Shown here piece after piece: positions 29,991-40,988 of a DNA stretch of 64,000 nt. The stretch is from positions 70,416 through 134,415 of the forward strand of contig NZ_FPBO01000001.1 of assembly GCF_900116645.1 (NCBI RefSeq), written 5' to 3'. A model generated the notes under the pieces. The model had not been told where the DNA came from, did not search any database, and saw only the letters and a program-made list of their open reading frames with translations. The position numbers and the translations under genes were made by a program. Within the stretch, counting starts at the first letter, position 1. Every line of letters begins with the position of its first letter. The stretch is from Pseudoduganella namucuonensis (lineage in GTDB: Bacteria > Pseudomonadota > Gammaproteobacteria > Burkholderiales > Burkholderiaceae_D).

Positions 29991-32900
29991 TTACGGGCCG
30001 ATCTCCACCGGGATCAGGTTGTCGTCCGGCTTGCGGTCGATCAGCTTGTTGTCCGGGTCGATGCCGGCCTTGGCGGGCCGGGCGCCGACCACCATCACGT
30101 GGGTGCTCTCCTTCCGGCTCAGCAGCTTGCGCTCGCGCAGCAGGCTGTTGCCGTCCTTGTCGTCCACGCCGATGTCGACCAGGTCGCGCATCGGCACCTC
30201 CTGCTCGGCGCCCAGCCCGTCGGCGCGCAGCTTGCTGGCGTGCACCGTCACCGTGACCTCGTACTTGCCGTTGGCCAGCTTGCGCGCCGTCGCGCTCAGG
30301 GCCCGGTTGTCGTGCAGCACGATGGAATTGAACAGGTCGTCGATCAGGTAGGCCTGGTCCGGCGGCGTCACCTTGCGCAGCCCGTCCACCAGCACCGACA
30401 CGCTCGGATACGGCGCGCCGTGGAAGGCGTGCAGGCGCAGCAGCTCGCGCAGCACGCCGTTCACCTTGTCCTCGCCGAGGATGTCCTGCAGCTGGTACAT
30501 GGCCAGGCTGCCCTTGCGGTAGTGGATGTAGTCCTGGTTCTCGTTGTCGGCCAGCGGCAGTTCCTTCTTGTTCTCGACCGCGCGGCCCATCAGGTACTTG
30601 TTCAGGTTGTAGCGCAGGAAACGGCGCATCTTGTCCGGCCCGAACTGCTTCTTCATCACCATCAGCGCCGAGTATTCGGACAGGGTCTCGCTCAGCACCG
30701 TGGCGCCGCGCGTGTTGCCGCCCACCAGCTGGTGCGCCCACCACTGGTGCGCCACCTCGTGCGCGGTGATGTAGAACGGGTAGTCGATGTCCTTCGGATT
30801 GCGGTCCTCCACCTTGGCGATGAAGCCCACGCTCTCCGAATACGGAATGGTGTTGGGGAACGATTGCGCGAACGCGGCGTAGCGCGGGAACTCGACGATG
30901 CGCACCACCTTGTGCTGGTAGGGGCTGTAGTTCCTGGTGTAGTACTCCAGCGCGTCCTTGACGCCCTTGTTGATGCGGTCCAGGTTGAACTCGTGGCCGG
31001 GGTGGTAGTAGATCTCGATGCCGACGTCCTGCCACCAGTCGTGCCGGACCGCGTAGCGGGCCGACTGGAAGGCGTAGAAGTTCAGGATGGGGCGGTCCAT
31101 CTTGTAGTGGAAGTAGCGGCGGCCCTTGGCCTGCCATTCCTTTTGCAGCACGCCGGGCGCGATGGCGGTCTGGTCCGGCGCGGTGCTGATGGTGGCGTCG
31201 AAGGTCACCCAGTCCGCGTCGCCGCCGAGGTAATTGTCGGCCAGGCCCTTGGGGTCGTCGCGCGGCAGCGCCCGTTCCTGCGCGGGCAGGCCGTGCTTCT
31301 TGCGGTCGCGCGGGTCGGTCAGTTCCGCCTGGCGCTGGTAGCCGATGTGCGGCAGCACGCCGTTGTTGAAGAAGGTGCCGTTGCCCACCACCGGCGTGTC
31401 CTGGCCCAGGCCGAGGACGCCCTTGGGCGCGTATTCGAGTTCGAATTCCAGCGGCATGCTGGCGCCCGGCGCCAGCGGCGTGGCCAGCTTGTAGCTGTGG
31501 AAGCCCAGGTCCCTGTCGTTCAGGCCCGGCGCCGACACCTGGCCGAAGCGCAGCGGGCGCATGTCCGCGCGCACGTCCTGGGTGATGTAGATTTCGCTGA
31601 TCGGCCGGGCGCTCTTGTTCTCCAGCATGTAGCGGCCCTTGACCAGCAGGCGGCGCCGTTCCGGCTCGATCGCCACGCCCAGCTTCACGTCCGTGATGCG
31701 CGGCTGAGGCAGGTCGGCCAACCGCTGGTATTTGCGCTCGTAGGCGGCCCGGTCCGCGTCCTGGCGGTAGGGCGATTTGTAGTCGTTGGCGATGTGCAAG
31801 TTGTAGAACAGCACTCCGCCGGCGGACACGAAGACCGCCAGCGCCACGCCCATCGTCGCCAGCACCGGCATGGTGAGCGCGTGGCGCGCCAGTTGCACGC
31901 GCTGGCGCCATTCGTCGTTGGCGCCGCGGGCCCAGAACAGCAGCGACATCACCACCAGCATCAGCGCGAAGCCGGACCAGTACAGCAGGAACCAGCGCTC
32001 GCGCGCCAGGAAATGGCCGTAGCCGTTCATGTCCGAATAGACGAACTGGGGCGAGGTCGCGTACAGCAGCATCGGATGGCTCAGGCCCAGCGAGCCGAAG
32101 GCGAGGGTGGCCACGTAGTACAGGATCATGGCGAAGTAGGCCAGGTATTTCTGGTTGATCAGCACTTGCGTGGCGATGGCCAGCACGGCCACCAGCGCGT
32201 ACCTGGGCAGCTCGATCAGGAACAGCTGTTCGAAGTACAGGCCCGGCTGCAACAGGAAATAGCCCTTGACGATCTGGATCGCCATGCCGCACAGCATGAC
32301 CACCACCATCAGCAGCGCCTGCAGGCCGATCAGCCCGAACAGCTTGGCCAGCAGCGGCAGCCAGCTCGGCACCGGCATGGCGTCCAGCATCAGCGCCATG
32401 CGGTTTTCGCGCTCGCGCCAGATCAGCTCGCCCGCGTAGAAGGTGGTGATGGCCAGCATGAACAGGGTGAAGGTCTCGGACACCAGTTCCAGCACCTTGT
32501 AGGTGACGGGATAGGTCTTGGTGCCGTACATCGAACCCAGGTCCAGCGCGCCGGCGAACATCAGCAGCACGCCGGCCAGCACGATGACGAGGAAGTAAAT
32601 GTTCTTCACGGTCTCGCGCAGGTTCAGCCAGCTCATCCTGGCCAGCAGCAGGCCCAGGTTGCGCGCCTGGAAGTCGGGCGCCTGCTGCGTGTTGGCGGCG
32701 GTGGCGCTGAGGCGGGCCGGCGGCTCGCCGTCGCCGGGCGCGTCGTTCTTGCCGGTGTCGATGGCGCTGACGAAGTGGAAGCGCCAGTAACCCAGCAGCA
32801 GCGCCACCAGCGCGAAGGAGGACCAGATCACCCGGTTCAGCAGGTACACGCCCTCCGGCAGCACCAGGCGCGCGTTGCGCTCGGCGATGGGCCAGTACTC

Positions 32901-33569
32901 GGTCAGGCGGATCACGGCGGTGGTGCCGAAGGGGTCGATCAGGGCGGCGAAAGTCTTGTAGTCCAGGTCGCGCGCCAGGCCGGGCGCGACGATGTAGCCG
33001 ATCAGCATGACGACGCTGCTGATGTAGACCGGCAGCATGCGCCGCGTCAGCGCCGCCAGCACGAAGAAGATGGCGCCGAAGATGAACAGGTTGGGCAGCA
33101 GCGTGCAGAAGTAGGGGATCAGGTAGGCCGACAGGCTGGCCGGCCCCAGCCGCTCGGGGTCGACGCCCGGGATGAAGGTGCCCAGCCAGGCGCCCAGCAG
33201 GATGCTGGAGAACACCACCGCCAGGGTGGCGTAGGCGCCCAGGAAGCGGCCGAACATGTACTGGTACTTGCGGATCGGCGCGCTGAAGAAGAAGTGGTGC
33301 ATATCGTATTCGAAGTCCTGCTGCACCGAGCGGCCCATCATGGCCGCCACCACGATCACGCCGAAACAGCCCAGGAAGCTGGCGGTGAACATGATGGAGC
33401 GGGGCGCGTTGATGTACACCCGGCCGCCGAAGCTGACGATGGCCTCCTTGAACACGCCGCCGGCGGCGGCCATCCACAGCATGGCCAGCAGCAGGAACAT
33501 GCCGAAGTACACCCAGGTGGACAGCAGCTTGAGCCGCTGCCGCGCTTCGAAACTGGCGATGGCGAACAT
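29991..33569 (-). CDS. ABC transporter permease fused to M1-family metallopeptidase
   Basis: A 1192-aa protein. The N-terminal half (about 1-640) holds two sets of hydrophobic helices typical of ABC-2-type permeases, with conserved [19 protein letters not shown] and [16 protein letters not shown] segments. The C-terminal half (about 650-1192) is a gluzincin peptidase. Zinc site HEVAH has H937, E938 and H941, and E961 in [14 protein letters not shown] is the third-ligand candidate. Such fusions are annotated as ABC permease/M1 aminopeptidase. It is membrane-bound, with the peptidase probably periplasmic. The start at 33569 is 9 nt downstream of the ATPase gene's stop, so the two are coupled. 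The exported substrate is unknown. Confidence 0.92.
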   Translation of the reverse strand: MFAIASFEARQRLKLLSTWVYFGMFLLLAMLWMAAAGGVFKEAIVSFGGRVYINAPRSIMFTASFLGCFGVIVVAAMMGRSVQQDFEYDMHHFFFSAPIRKYQYMFGRFLGAYATLAVVFSSILLGAWLGTFIPGVDPERLGPASLSAYLIPYFCTLLPNLFIFGAIFFVLAALTRRMLPVYISSVVMLIGYIVAPGLARDLDYKTFAALIDPFGTTAVIRLTEYWPIAERNARLVLPEGVYLLNRVIWSSFALVALLLGYWRFHFVSAIDTGKNDAPGDGEPPARLSATAANTQQAPDFQARNLGLLLARMSWLNLRETVKNIYFLVIVLAGVLLMFAGALDLGSMYGTKTYPVTYKVLELVSETFTLFMLAITTFYAGELIWRERENRMALMLDAMPVPSWLPLLAKLFGLIGLQALLMVVVMLCGMAIQIVKGYFLLQPGLYFEQLFLIELPRYALVAVLAIATQVLINQKYLAYFAMILYYVATLAFGSLGLSHPMLLYATSPQFVYSDMNGYGHFLARERWFLLYWSGFALMLVVMSLLFWARGANDEWRQRVQLARHALTMPVLATMGVALAVFVSAGGVLFYNLHIANDYKSPYRQDADRAAYERKYQRLADLPQPRITDVKLGVAIEPERRRLLVKGRYMLENKSARPISEIYITQDVRADMRPLRFGQVSAPGLNDRDLGFHSYKLATPLAPGASMPLEFELEYAPKGVLGLGQDTPVVGNGTFFNNGVLPHIGYQRQAELTDPRDRKKHGLPAQERALPRDDPKGLADNYLGGDADWVTFDATISTAPDQTAIAPGVLQKEWQAKGRRYFHYKMDRPILNFYAFQSARYAVRHDWWQDVGIEIYYHPGHEFNLDRINKGVKDALEYYTRNYSPYQHKVVRIVEFPRYAAFAQSFPNTIPYSESVGFIAKVEDRNPKDIDYPFYITAHEVAHQWWAHQLVGGNTRGATVLSETLSEYSALMVMKKQFGPDKMRRFLRYNLNKYLMGRAVENKKELPLADNENQDYIHYRKGSLAMYQLQDILGEDKVNGVLRELLRLHAFHGAPYPSVSVLVDGLRKVTPPDQAYLIDDLFNSIVLHDNRALSATARKLANGKYEVTVTVHASKLRADGLGAEQEVPMRDLVDIGVDDKDGNSLLRERKLLSRKESTHVMVVGARPAKAGIDPDNKLIDRKPDDNLIPVEIGP

Positions 33570-33577
33570 GGCCGGCC

Positions 33578-34471
<894 letters not shown>

Positions 34472-34486
34472 GCTAACTCCTGTCAT

Positions 34487-34509
34487 GTCCCGCCGCGCGG
34501 CGGCGGGAC
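34487..34509 (-). promoter_or_regulatory. Strong GC hairpin in the leader of the transporter operon
   Basis: GTCCCGCCGC (34487-34496) and GCGGCGGGAC (34500-34509) form a perfect 10-bp stem with a 3-nt loop. It ends about 15 nt before the start codon at 34471, next to the ribosome site. It could limit translation initiation or be the terminator-like end of upstream transcription; no T-tract follows on the minus strand. Confidence 0.55.
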
Positions 34510-34574
34510 TACCACTTTACGATGTTGGCATTGTATTGAATTTGCGACACACCGGTTGCTTCATTGCGACAGTC

Positions 34575-34601
34575 GGCGCAATCCTGCGCCCAGATTGCGC
34601 C
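34575..34601. repeat. Inverted repeat between the two ABC operons
   Basis: GGCGCAATC (34575-34583) and GATTGCGCC (34593-34601) are perfect 9-nt arms around CTGCGCCCA. The repeat lies 24 nt beyond the stop of the permease gene at 34625, before the leader of the downstream transporter. There is no T-tract, so a terminator role is uncertain. Confidence 0.45.
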
Positions 34602-34624
34602 ATGTCGGGATGGGGCGCGGCGGT

Positions 34625-35845
34625 TTAGTTGCGGAACAGGACTTTTTCGCGTTTGAACCACCAGCTGCACAGGGCGAGCAGGGCGCCGGCGGTGAGCGTG
34701 GTCGATAGCAGGATGACGGCGAACATGTTGTAGTTCATCGTGCCTTTGACCAGCTCCTTCATGGCCAGCGCCACGTTGGTCAGCGGCACCATCGCCCACA
34801 TCCAGTTCAGCTCGACACCCGGCAGCAGCGCCGCCATCACCGGCAGCAGCGTCAGTATCATCAGCGGCGAGATCAGGCCGGCGGCCTCCTTGTAGCTCTT
34901 GGCGTAGATCGACAGCGACAGCAGGATGGAGGCGAAGATGGCGGCCGAGGGCGCCAGCATCAGCGCCACCATGGCCAGTTCGCCGGCGCCTATCGATTGC
35001 ATCATCTCCGTCAGGCCGGACATGCCGGACTGCGCGCTCGACCGGGCCGAGGCGCTGCCGGCCGCGAACAGCAGCGCGCTCATGCTGCCCACCATCAGCA
35101 GCGACGAGGTCATGCCGACCGTGAACAGCACCAGGAACTTGGCCAGCACGATGGACCCGCGCGGCACCGGGGCCAGCAGCAGGGTCTCCAGCGTGCCGCG
35201 CTCCTTCTCGCCGGCGCCCAGGTCGATGGCGGGATACATGGCCGCCATCAGGCAGCCCATCAGCAGCAGGTAGGGCAGCATGCCGCCCACCACGGCGCCC
35301 AGCCGCTCGCGCTTGCCGGCCGTGGAGCGCTCCTCCAGCTTGATGGGGTTGAGCGCGAAGCTGAGCTGCTGCTGGCTCAGCCCCAGCGCGGACAGGGCGC
35401 GCTCGCGCTGCGCCACGTTCTCCTCCTCCAGCACCGCCTGCACCCGCTTGCGGATCACGTCGACCGTCACCGCGTTGTTGTAGTGCAGCTCGACGGCGGC
35501 CTGCCGCTGGCCGTCCAGCCGCTGCTGGAAGCCGTCCGGGATCACCAGCGCGAACTTGATCACTTCCTTGTCGATGGCGGCCCGGATCGCCGCCCGGTCC
35601 GGCAGCGCGACTTCGCGGAAGCCGCGGTCCGCGGCGAACAGCGCGGCGACCTCGGGCGCGTGCTGCTTGCCGAACACGGCGTAGGGCAGCTCGGCGCGGT
35701 GCGCCTTGTCGAACATGCTCGACGAGAAATAGCCGAAGGCGGTCACGATGGCCGGCACGGCGAAGATGGGGATCAGGATGGTGAAGATGAAGGTCTTGCG
35801 GTCGCGCACCAGTTCCAGCATCTCCTTCAGGTAGATGGTCCACAT
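34625..35845 (-). CDS. ABC-2 type permease, NatB-like
   Basis: A 406-aa integral membrane protein. One N-terminal helix (about 17-40, FIFTILIPIFAVPAIVTAFGYF) is followed by a long soluble loop (about 45-175), then five or more helices from about 185 to 400. The motif GAGEKERGTLETLLLAPVPRGSIVLAKF is the hallmark of NatB/CcmB-like ABC-2 permeases. It lies 3 nt downstream of its ATPase gene. NatAB exporters move sodium or small amphiphiles; substrate assignment here is not supported. Confidence 0.92.
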   Translation of the reverse strand: MWTIYLKEMLELVRDRKTFIFTILIPIFAVPAIVTAFGYFSSSMFDKAHRAELPYAVFGKQHAPEVAALFAADRGFREVALPDRAAIRAAIDKEVIKFALVIPDGFQQRLDGQRQAAVELHYNNAVTVDVIRKRVQAVLEEENVAQRERALSALGLSQQQLSFALNPIKLEERSTAGKRERLGAVVGGMLPYLLLMGCLMAAMYPAIDLGAGEKERGTLETLLLAPVPRGSIVLAKFLVLFTVGMTSSLLMVGSMSALLFAAGSASARSSAQSGMSGLTEMMQSIGAGELAMVALMLAPSAAIFASILLSLSIYAKSYKEAAGLISPLMILTLLPVMAALLPGVELNWMWAMVPLTNVALAMKELVKGTMNYNMFAVILLSTTLTAGALLALCSWWFKREKVLFRN

Positions 35846-35848
35846 GGC

Positions 35849-36640
35849 TTAGCGCTCCCGCGCGGTTTCGCGCTGGTTGATGACGCCGACGAAGGCGTCG
35901 TACAGGTCGGCGCTACCGCCCAGGTGGCGCAACTGCTCCAGCGTGCCGTGGAACGCCGTCTTGCCGCGGTTGATGACGCACACCCGGTCGCACAGCTTTT
36001 CCACCTCGTGCAGGTGGTGGGTGGAGAAGATCAGCGGGATGCGCAGCGCCTTGTAGCTGGCGATGAAGTCCAGCAGGATCTTGGCCGACATCACGTCCAG
36101 CCCGGTGGTGGGCTCGTCCAGGATGACCAGCCGCGGCTCGTGCACGACGGTGCGGGCGATCGCGCACTTCTGTTTCATGCCGGTGGACAGCTGGTCGGCG
36201 CGCTTGTTGCCGTAGTCCTGCATCTGCAGCAGCTCGAACAGCTCGTCGCAGCGGCGCTTCAGGTAGGGCGCGCTCATGCCGTGCAGGCGGCCGAAGTACT
36301 CGACGTTCTCGCGCGCGGTCAGGCGGCCGTACAGGCCGGTGGAGCCGGACAGGAAGCCGATCCGCTGGCGCGCGGCCAGCGGGTCTTGCAGCAGGTCCAC
36401 GCCGTCCACCCAGGCGCTGCCGGCGTCGGCCTTCAGGGCGGTGGACAGCAGGCGCAGGGTGGTGGTCTTGCCGGCGCCGTTCGGGCCCAGCAGGCCCAGC
36501 ACCTCGCCCGGCGCGCAGCTGAACTCGACGTTGCGCACCGCGTGGAACCAGCCGTCGTGGTCGCGCGGGTCGCGCGCGCCGGCCTTGTCTTTTTGCGCAG
36601 GCAGCGCAAAACGCTTGGCCAGGCCGCGAACTTCGAGCAT
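35849..36640 (-). CDS. ABC transporter ATP-binding protein, NatA-like
   Basis: A 263-aa ATPase with Walker [13 protein letters not shown]-loop GFLSGSTG, signature [13 protein letters not shown], Walker [14 protein letters not shown] and [15 protein letters not shown]. It begins [21 protein letters not shown] with a short basic insert before the first strand. It is the first gene of the natA-natB unit. The divergent gene starts 97 nt away at 36738. Confidence 0.93.
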   Translation of the reverse strand: MLEVRGLAKRFALPAQKDKAGARDPRDHDGWFHAVRNVEFSCAPGEVLGLLGPNGAGKTTTLRLLSTALKADAGSAWVDGVDLLQDPLAARQRIGFLSGSTGLYGRLTARENVEYFGRLHGMSAPYLKRRCDELFELLQMQDYGNKRADQLSTGMKQKCAIARTVVHEPRLVILDEPTTGLDVMSAKILLDFIASYKALRIPLIFSTHHLHEVEKLCDRVCVINRGKTAFHGTLEQLRHLGGSADLYDAFVGVINQRETARER

Positions 36641-36701
36641 CGCTTGTCCCTTTGTAATCGTGTGCGCTAGGTTAGCACGCCAAAATTCTCGTGTGCAAGA
36701 T

Positions 36702-36717
36702 ACAAAACCCGTTTTGT
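36702..36717. promoter_or_regulatory. Palindrome in the divergent natA-like/hypothetical gene region
   Basis: ACAAAAC-CC-GTTTTGT is a 7-nt perfect palindrome in the 97-nt gap between divergent starts, close to a TATAGT hexamer at 36723-36728. It has the size and symmetry of a repressor or activator operator. No regulator is encoded adjacent, so this is suggestive only. Confidence 0.4.
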
Positions 36718-36737
36718 CTTGCTATAGTCGTGCCACG

Positions 36738-37211
36738 ATGGGATCACGCTTGGCTATGGACGACAACACGCAGCAAAAAATACTGGCCGTCACGCGCTGC
36801 GGCCTGACGGTGCCGGAGGCGACCGGCTTCTTCCGGGTCGCGCTGGGCCTGCATTACCTGGCCGGCCTGATGACCAAGGAGACGCTGGACTTCAAGAAGC
36901 TGGACAAGGAATACAACCGCTTCATCTACCGCTCCATCGGCAAGGGCCACAGCATCACCAGCATCCTGCAATACATGAGCGGGGAAAAGGTCATCAAGGT
37001 GATCGACTCGCCGCGCTTCCTGCGCGCCTTCGCCGAGTACTGCGACGAGGTCGCGGTGGACAGCATCCCCTTCCTGCTGGGGCTGAACCTGGGCGTGGCG
37101 AAGGACTTGTCCGGCATCGACGTGCGCGGCCCGGTGGCGGACTGGATCGAGCGCCAGCGCGTGCTGCGGGAAGAGCAAGAGGAGCGGCGGGCGGCGGGCG
37201 AAGGCCTATAA
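36738..37211 (+). CDS. Hypothetical protein
   Basis: A 157-aa cytoplasmic protein: [104 protein letters not shown]. It is mainly helical, ending in a charged helix ([21 protein letters not shown]). I do not recognise the family. An internal ATG at 36756 (MDDNTQ) is an alternative start. The stop (TAA 37209-37211) overlaps the first base of an upstream ATG for coq7. Confidence 0.7.
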   Translation: MGSRLAMDDNTQQKILAVTRCGLTVPEATGFFRVALGLHYLAGLMTKETLDFKKLDKEYNRFIYRSIGKGHSITSILQYMSGEKVIKVIDSPRFLRAFAEYCDEVAVDSIPFLLGLNLGVAKDLSGIDVRGPVADWIERQRVLREEQEERRAAGEGL

Positions 37212-37243
37212 TGATGTCTTTAGAACCTGCCGGGCACGACATC

Positions 37244-37888
37244 ATGGACGCCAACCGCCACCACCACCCCCTGGACCGATTCATCGCCAGCGCCGACAAG
37301 GCGCTGCGCGTGGTTGCCGGTGTCGCCTCGGCCTCGCGGCCGAACCCGGCGGCGCACACGGACGACGCGGTGCTGAGCGAATCGGAGCAGCGCCACGCGG
37401 CCGGCCTGATGCGCGTGAACCATGTGGGCGAGGTGATGGCTCAGGCGCTGTACAACTCGCAGGCGCGCTTCGCCAGGAGCGACGAGATCCGCGCGCAGTT
37501 CGAACTGGCCTCGCGCGAGGAGGAGGACCACCTGGCGTGGACCGCGCAGCGGCTGCACGAGCTGGGCTCGCAGCCCAGCGTGCTCAATCCCCTGTTCTAC
37601 GCGGGCGCCTACGCGCTGGGCACGGTCGCGGCCGTGATGGGCGACGCGCGCAGCCTGGGATTCGTGGTGGAAACGGAGCGCCAGGTGGAGGCCCACCTGG
37701 CCAGCCACCTGGACAAGCTGCCGCCGCAGGACGCCAAGTCGCGCGCCATCGTCGAGCAGATGAAGTCGGACGAGGTGGCGCACGGCGAGAAGGCGCGCGA
37801 ACTGGGCGCCGAGGAGGCGCCGCTGCCGGCCAGGATGGCGATGACGGCCATGGGCAAGCTCATGACCAGCACCGCCTACTACATCTGA
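37244..37888 (+). CDS. coq7: Ubiquinone biosynthesis hydroxylase Coq7
   Basis: A diiron monooxygenase that hydroxylates the demethoxyubiquinone ring at C6. At 214 aa it carries the two ferritin-like metal motifs: [15 protein letters not shown] with REEEDHLAW, and [15 protein letters not shown] with [17 protein letters not shown]. The start [14 protein letters not shown] at 37244 fits family N-termini; ATG 37211, overlapping the upstream stop, would add 11 residues. A TATAAT hexamer at 37207-37212 sits at a plausible -10 distance, but no -35 is evident. It converges with the OsmC gene, one base between stops. Confidence 0.92.
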   Translation: MDANRHHHPLDRFIASADKALRVVAGVASASRPNPAAHTDDAVLSESEQRHAAGLMRVNHVGEVMAQALYNSQARFARSDEIRAQFELASREEEDHLAWTAQRLHELGSQPSVLNPLFYAGAYALGTVAAVMGDARSLGFVVETERQVEAHLASHLDKLPPQDAKSRAIVEQMKSDEVAHGEKARELGAEEAPLPARMAMTAMGKLMTSTAYYI

Positions 37889-37889
37889 A

Positions 37890-38312
37890 TCAGCCCTCGA
37901 CGATCTCGTAGGAGTGCGTGATCTCGGCCGTCTTGGCCAGCATGATGGACGCCGAGCAATACTTGTCGTGCGACAGCGAAACGGCGCGCTCCACCGTGGT
38001 CTGCTTCAGGTTCTTGCCGGTGACGGTGAAATGGAAGTGGATCTTGGTGAACACCTTCGGATCGGTGTCCGCGCGCTCGGCCTTCAGCGTCACGTCGCAG
38101 CCGCGCACGTCCTCGCGGCCCCGCTTCAGGATCAGCACCACGTCATAGGCGGTGCAGCCGCCCGTGCCCAGCAACACCATTTCCATCGGCCGCGGCGCCA
38201 GGTTGTGGCCGCCGCCCTCGGGCGCGCCATCCATGTTGACCAAGTGGCCGGAGCCGGTCTGGGCCAAAAAACTCATCCCGGATGGGCCGTTCCAGCTGAC
38301 TTTGCATTCCAT
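37890..38312 (-). CDS. OsmC family protein
   Basis: A 140-aa OsmC/Ohr-fold protein beginning MECKVSWNGPSGMSFLAQTGSGH. The reactive cysteine is in LLGTGGCTAYDVVLILKRGRE, and the second conserved cysteine in HDKYCSASIMLAKTAEI. It belongs to the YhfA-like OsmC branch, thought to reduce peroxides or sulfur electrophiles with thiols. The substrate is unknown. The start is ATG 38312; the longer upstream frame has no family support. Confidence 0.9.
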   Translation of the reverse strand: MECKVSWNGPSGMSFLAQTGSGHLVNMDGAPEGGGHNLAPRPMEMVLLGTGGCTAYDVVLILKRGREDVRGCDVTLKAERADTDPKVFTKIHFHFTVTGKNLKQTTVERAVSLSHDKYCSASIMLAKTAEITHSYEIVEG

Positions 38313-38661
38313 TTTCCATCTCCGTAAGAAAAAACTTTCCCGTATTGTAATGGAGCGCCGCGGCCCGTGCCGAGGCCCCGCCGAATGCTTGCAATAGCGC
38401 AATGCAGCAATCCCGGGACTGTGCTTGTTGTGTCCGCGCACCACTGTCGCTACTAGCGGTATCCCGCCATTCGCCTTGCTGAATGGAAGTCAATGGGGAA
38501 GGGCGCGAATCGCGCACGGATTTCCACGCCATGGGATGTGACTACTGGTGGCAATCCACTCCGGTGCGGCGCAATAACCTTGTTGCTGACGTGCAAACAA
38601 TCTCGCATACTTGACTGGATACGCCCCACGTCCGTCCCTTTCAATCCCGTAGGAGTAACCG
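38313..38661. other. Intergenic region between OsmC and NHL genes
   Basis: There is no supported gene. It is the divergent control region: a TACAAT hexamer on the minus strand (38344-38349) could serve the OsmC gene. TTGCTG (38584-38589) with a 17-nt spacer and CATACT (38607-38612) is a candidate promoter for the NHL gene. The rest shows no strong repeat or structure. Confidence 0.5.
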
Positions 38662-40854
38662 ATGACGCAACTTACCCTGGACGACAACAGCTTCACGCAC
38701 CTGTGCCATTACGGTGAACTTGTCCTGCCCGGCATGACCAAGAGCGGCCAGACGCCGGACGATTTCACGATGAACTCGCCGGTCGGCGTCGCGCGCGACA
38801 ACTACAACCACGTGTGGGTCTGCGATACCGGCAACAGCCGCGTGCTGGTCTTCACGGCGGACTTCGAGACGCTGCTGCACGTGATCGACGGCAAGCCCGA
38901 CGGTAGCGGCCTGGACAAGCGCCTGCTGATGCCTTTCCACCTGTGCCCGCATCCGACCGAAGACATCATGTACTGCACCGACATGGGCAACGGCCGCGTG
39001 GTGGCCTTCGCGTACGACGAGCACAGCGCCGAGTTCCAGTTCGCCTTCGGCGACAAGGCGGGCAAGAACTTCCTGCCGCTGTCCGATCCGAACGGCATCA
39101 CCATCGTGCGCGAGGCCGGCGGCGGGCACTTCATCTACGTGGCCGACGAGTTCTTCCACACCGAGGGCGACAACCGCAGCCGCTGCGTGAAGTTCACGCT
39201 GGACGGCGAGTTCGTGCTGCAGTTCCGCGCCGTGAAGGACCTGGACAGCACCCACAGCCTGTTGTGGCCGCAGGGCCTGGCCAGCGACTCGAAGGGCAAC
39301 CTCTACCTGGCCAACACCGGCTATTACGAGATCCTGAAGATCGACACCGCGTGGCCGGTCAAGGACGACACCATCATCGCCCCCAAGGAAACCTCGCTGC
39401 TGCACAGCTTCGGCAACCCCACCGGCATCGGCAAGTTCAACGTCATGCGCTCGGTGTGCGTGATCGACGATTACGTGTTCGTGCCGGGCCAGGTGGAGAA
39501 CGCCATCATGGTCTACAACCCCGAGGGCAAGCTGCAGGAAAAAGTGATGGGCATGCTGCCGATCTGGAACCACGAGCCCGAGCCCGTGCATTCCTATTCC
39601 GACCTGATCTACGGCGCGCTGGAGGACCGCGTGTTCGTCGGCCCCTACCAGATCTGCGCCGGCAAGGAAAAGAACACCTATTACATCAGCGAGCCCTTCG
39701 CCTCGACGGTGCTGCACGTGAGCATCAACATCATCGACGACGACTTGCCGACCATGGCCGTGCTGCTGGACTCGGTCGGCCACCGCCGCGACAACTCGTC
39801 CAAGGCGCTGGCCACCTCGCAGTTCAACTGCATGACGTCGGTGATCCGGGTCGACCCCAACCGCAAGGGCGGCAAGGGCGTGCTGCCGAACAAGAACTGG
39901 CTGGACGGCTGGGCCAAGACCACGGCCAGCGTCTACCAGTACTGGTACAACAAGGTCATCACGCACACCGGCTACGACCCGCTGGCGCATGTCGGCACCT
40001 CCTCGTACAACATCGACTCCGGCAACTGGTGCCTGAAGACCTTCAACACCGCCGTCAATCCCTACGCCCAGCTGCAGGACATGGTGCGCGGCTTCTTCAC
40101 GCCCGGCGACATCGCGATGACGGCCTACTATCCGTCGCAGCCGCTGCTGGGCCAGATCTGCCCCGGCACGCCGCTGATCTTCATCACCAACTTCAACATG
40201 TGCACGGTGTCCATGTACCAGTACGGCCCCAACGGCCACCTGCTGAACTACGGCATCCCCTTCGGCCGCGAGGGCCTGGGCGGGGAGGGGACGCTGAAGG
40301 CGCCGCAGGGCATCGCCGTCAACAGCCACGGCGAGATCTACATCGCCGATTCGCTCAACAACCGCGTGTCGATGTGGCAGCTGCAGGCCACCGGCATCGT
40401 TGCCTTCGTCAAGAACTTCGTGTGGGAACAGGACGGCAAGCCGCTGGCCTCGTTCACGCCCTGCGACATGGATGTCGATTCCCAGGACCGGCTGTTCGTG
40501 TGCGACCAGTTCAACAACTGCATCCGCGTGTTCGACCGCGAGGGCAAGAGCCTGTGGTCCTATGGCAAGGAAGGCTATTGCGACGACCTGGACAAGGATT
40601 ACGAGAATTTCTACCTGCCGGCCAGCCTGTGCATCGACGAGAGCGACAACCTGATCGTCAACGACCTGGTCAACCGCGCGCTGAAGGTGTTCAAGATCAA
40701 GGACGACGGCCTGGACTACGTGACCGGCGACCTGGTGTTCAAGAAATACCCGGAGGCGGGCGGGGTGTGGATGCCGTTCTTCATCTACGCGCACAACCGG
40801 CACGTGTACGTGCCGGACACCACGTTCAATGTGGTGAACGTCTACAACTATTGA
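38662..40854 (+). CDS. Large cytoplasmic NHL-repeat beta-propeller protein
   Basis: A 730-aa protein without a signal peptide or membrane helix. At least six NHL-like blades can be seen: NSPVGVARDNYNHVWVCDTGNSRVLVF (about 33-60), MYCTDMGNGRVVAF (about 107), PQGLASDSKGNLYLANTGYYEILKI (about 205), PQGIAVNSHGEIYIADSLNNRVSMW (about 548), PCDMDVDSQDRLFVCDQFNNCIRVFD (about 600) and ASLCIDESDNLIVNDLVNRALKVF (about 650). A middle stretch (about 290-510) lacks clear blades and is Tyr/Asn rich. No enzyme motif is visible. NHL propellers often bind protein, RNA or cofactor, or act as lactonases; a role cannot be assigned. The ribosome site GTAGGAG precedes the ATG. It is monocistronic; the rplM promoter starts in its stop codon. 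Confidence 0.85.
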   Translation: MTQLTLDDNSFTHLCHYGELVLPGMTKSGQTPDDFTMNSPVGVARDNYNHVWVCDTGNSRVLVFTADFETLLHVIDGKPDGSGLDKRLLMPFHLCPHPTEDIMYCTDMGNGRVVAFAYDEHSAEFQFAFGDKAGKNFLPLSDPNGITIVREAGGGHFIYVADEFFHTEGDNRSRCVKFTLDGEFVLQFRAVKDLDSTHSLLWPQGLASDSKGNLYLANTGYYEILKIDTAWPVKDDTIIAPKETSLLHSFGNPTGIGKFNVMRSVCVIDDYVFVPGQVENAIMVYNPEGKLQEKVMGMLPIWNHEPEPVHSYSDLIYGALEDRVFVGPYQICAGKEKNTYYISEPFASTVLHVSINIIDDDLPTMAVLLDSVGHRRDNSSKALATSQFNCMTSVIRVDPNRKGGKGVLPNKNWLDGWAKTTASVYQYWYNKVITHTGYDPLAHVGTSSYNIDSGNWCLKTFNTAVNPYAQLQDMVRGFFTPGDIAMTAYYPSQPLLGQICPGTPLIFITNFNMCTVSMYQYGPNGHLLNYGIPFGREGLGGEGTLKAPQGIAVNSHGEIYIADSLNNRVSMWQLQATGIVAFVKNFVWEQDGKPLASFTPCDMDVDSQDRLFVCDQFNNCIRVFDREGKSLWSYGKEGYCDDLDKDYENFYLPASLCIDESDNLIVNDLVNRALKVFKIKDDGLDYVTGDLVFKKYPEAGGVWMPFFIYAHNRHVYVPDTTFNVVNVYNY

Positions 40855-40879
40855 CCTGTGAGGGAAGCCGGGCTATAAT
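40851..40879 (+). promoter_or_regulatory. Sigma70 promoter of rplM-rpsI
   Basis: TTGACC (40851-40856), a 17-nt spacer and TATAAT (40874-40879) form a near-consensus promoter. The -35 box overlaps the stop codon (TGA 40852-40854) of the upstream NHL gene. Transcription would start near 40886, leaving about a 100-nt leader before rplM, long enough for ribosomal-protein autoregulation, though I cannot identify a known leader motif. Confidence 0.8.
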
Positions 40880-40988
40880 CGCCGGCTTTCCATTCGCTCA
40901 GGAAAAGTAAACAACAAGGCTGCGTCCGCTGCAACACCGGGGCGGAACCACCAGATGAGCGTTTTTATCTTTCACAGAAAGTCATAAC

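Noticed and set aside
37207..37212. TATAAT as a full promoter for coq7
   Set aside because: There is no -35 element at the right distance and the hexamer spans the upstream stop and an ATG. Kept only as a remark under coq7.
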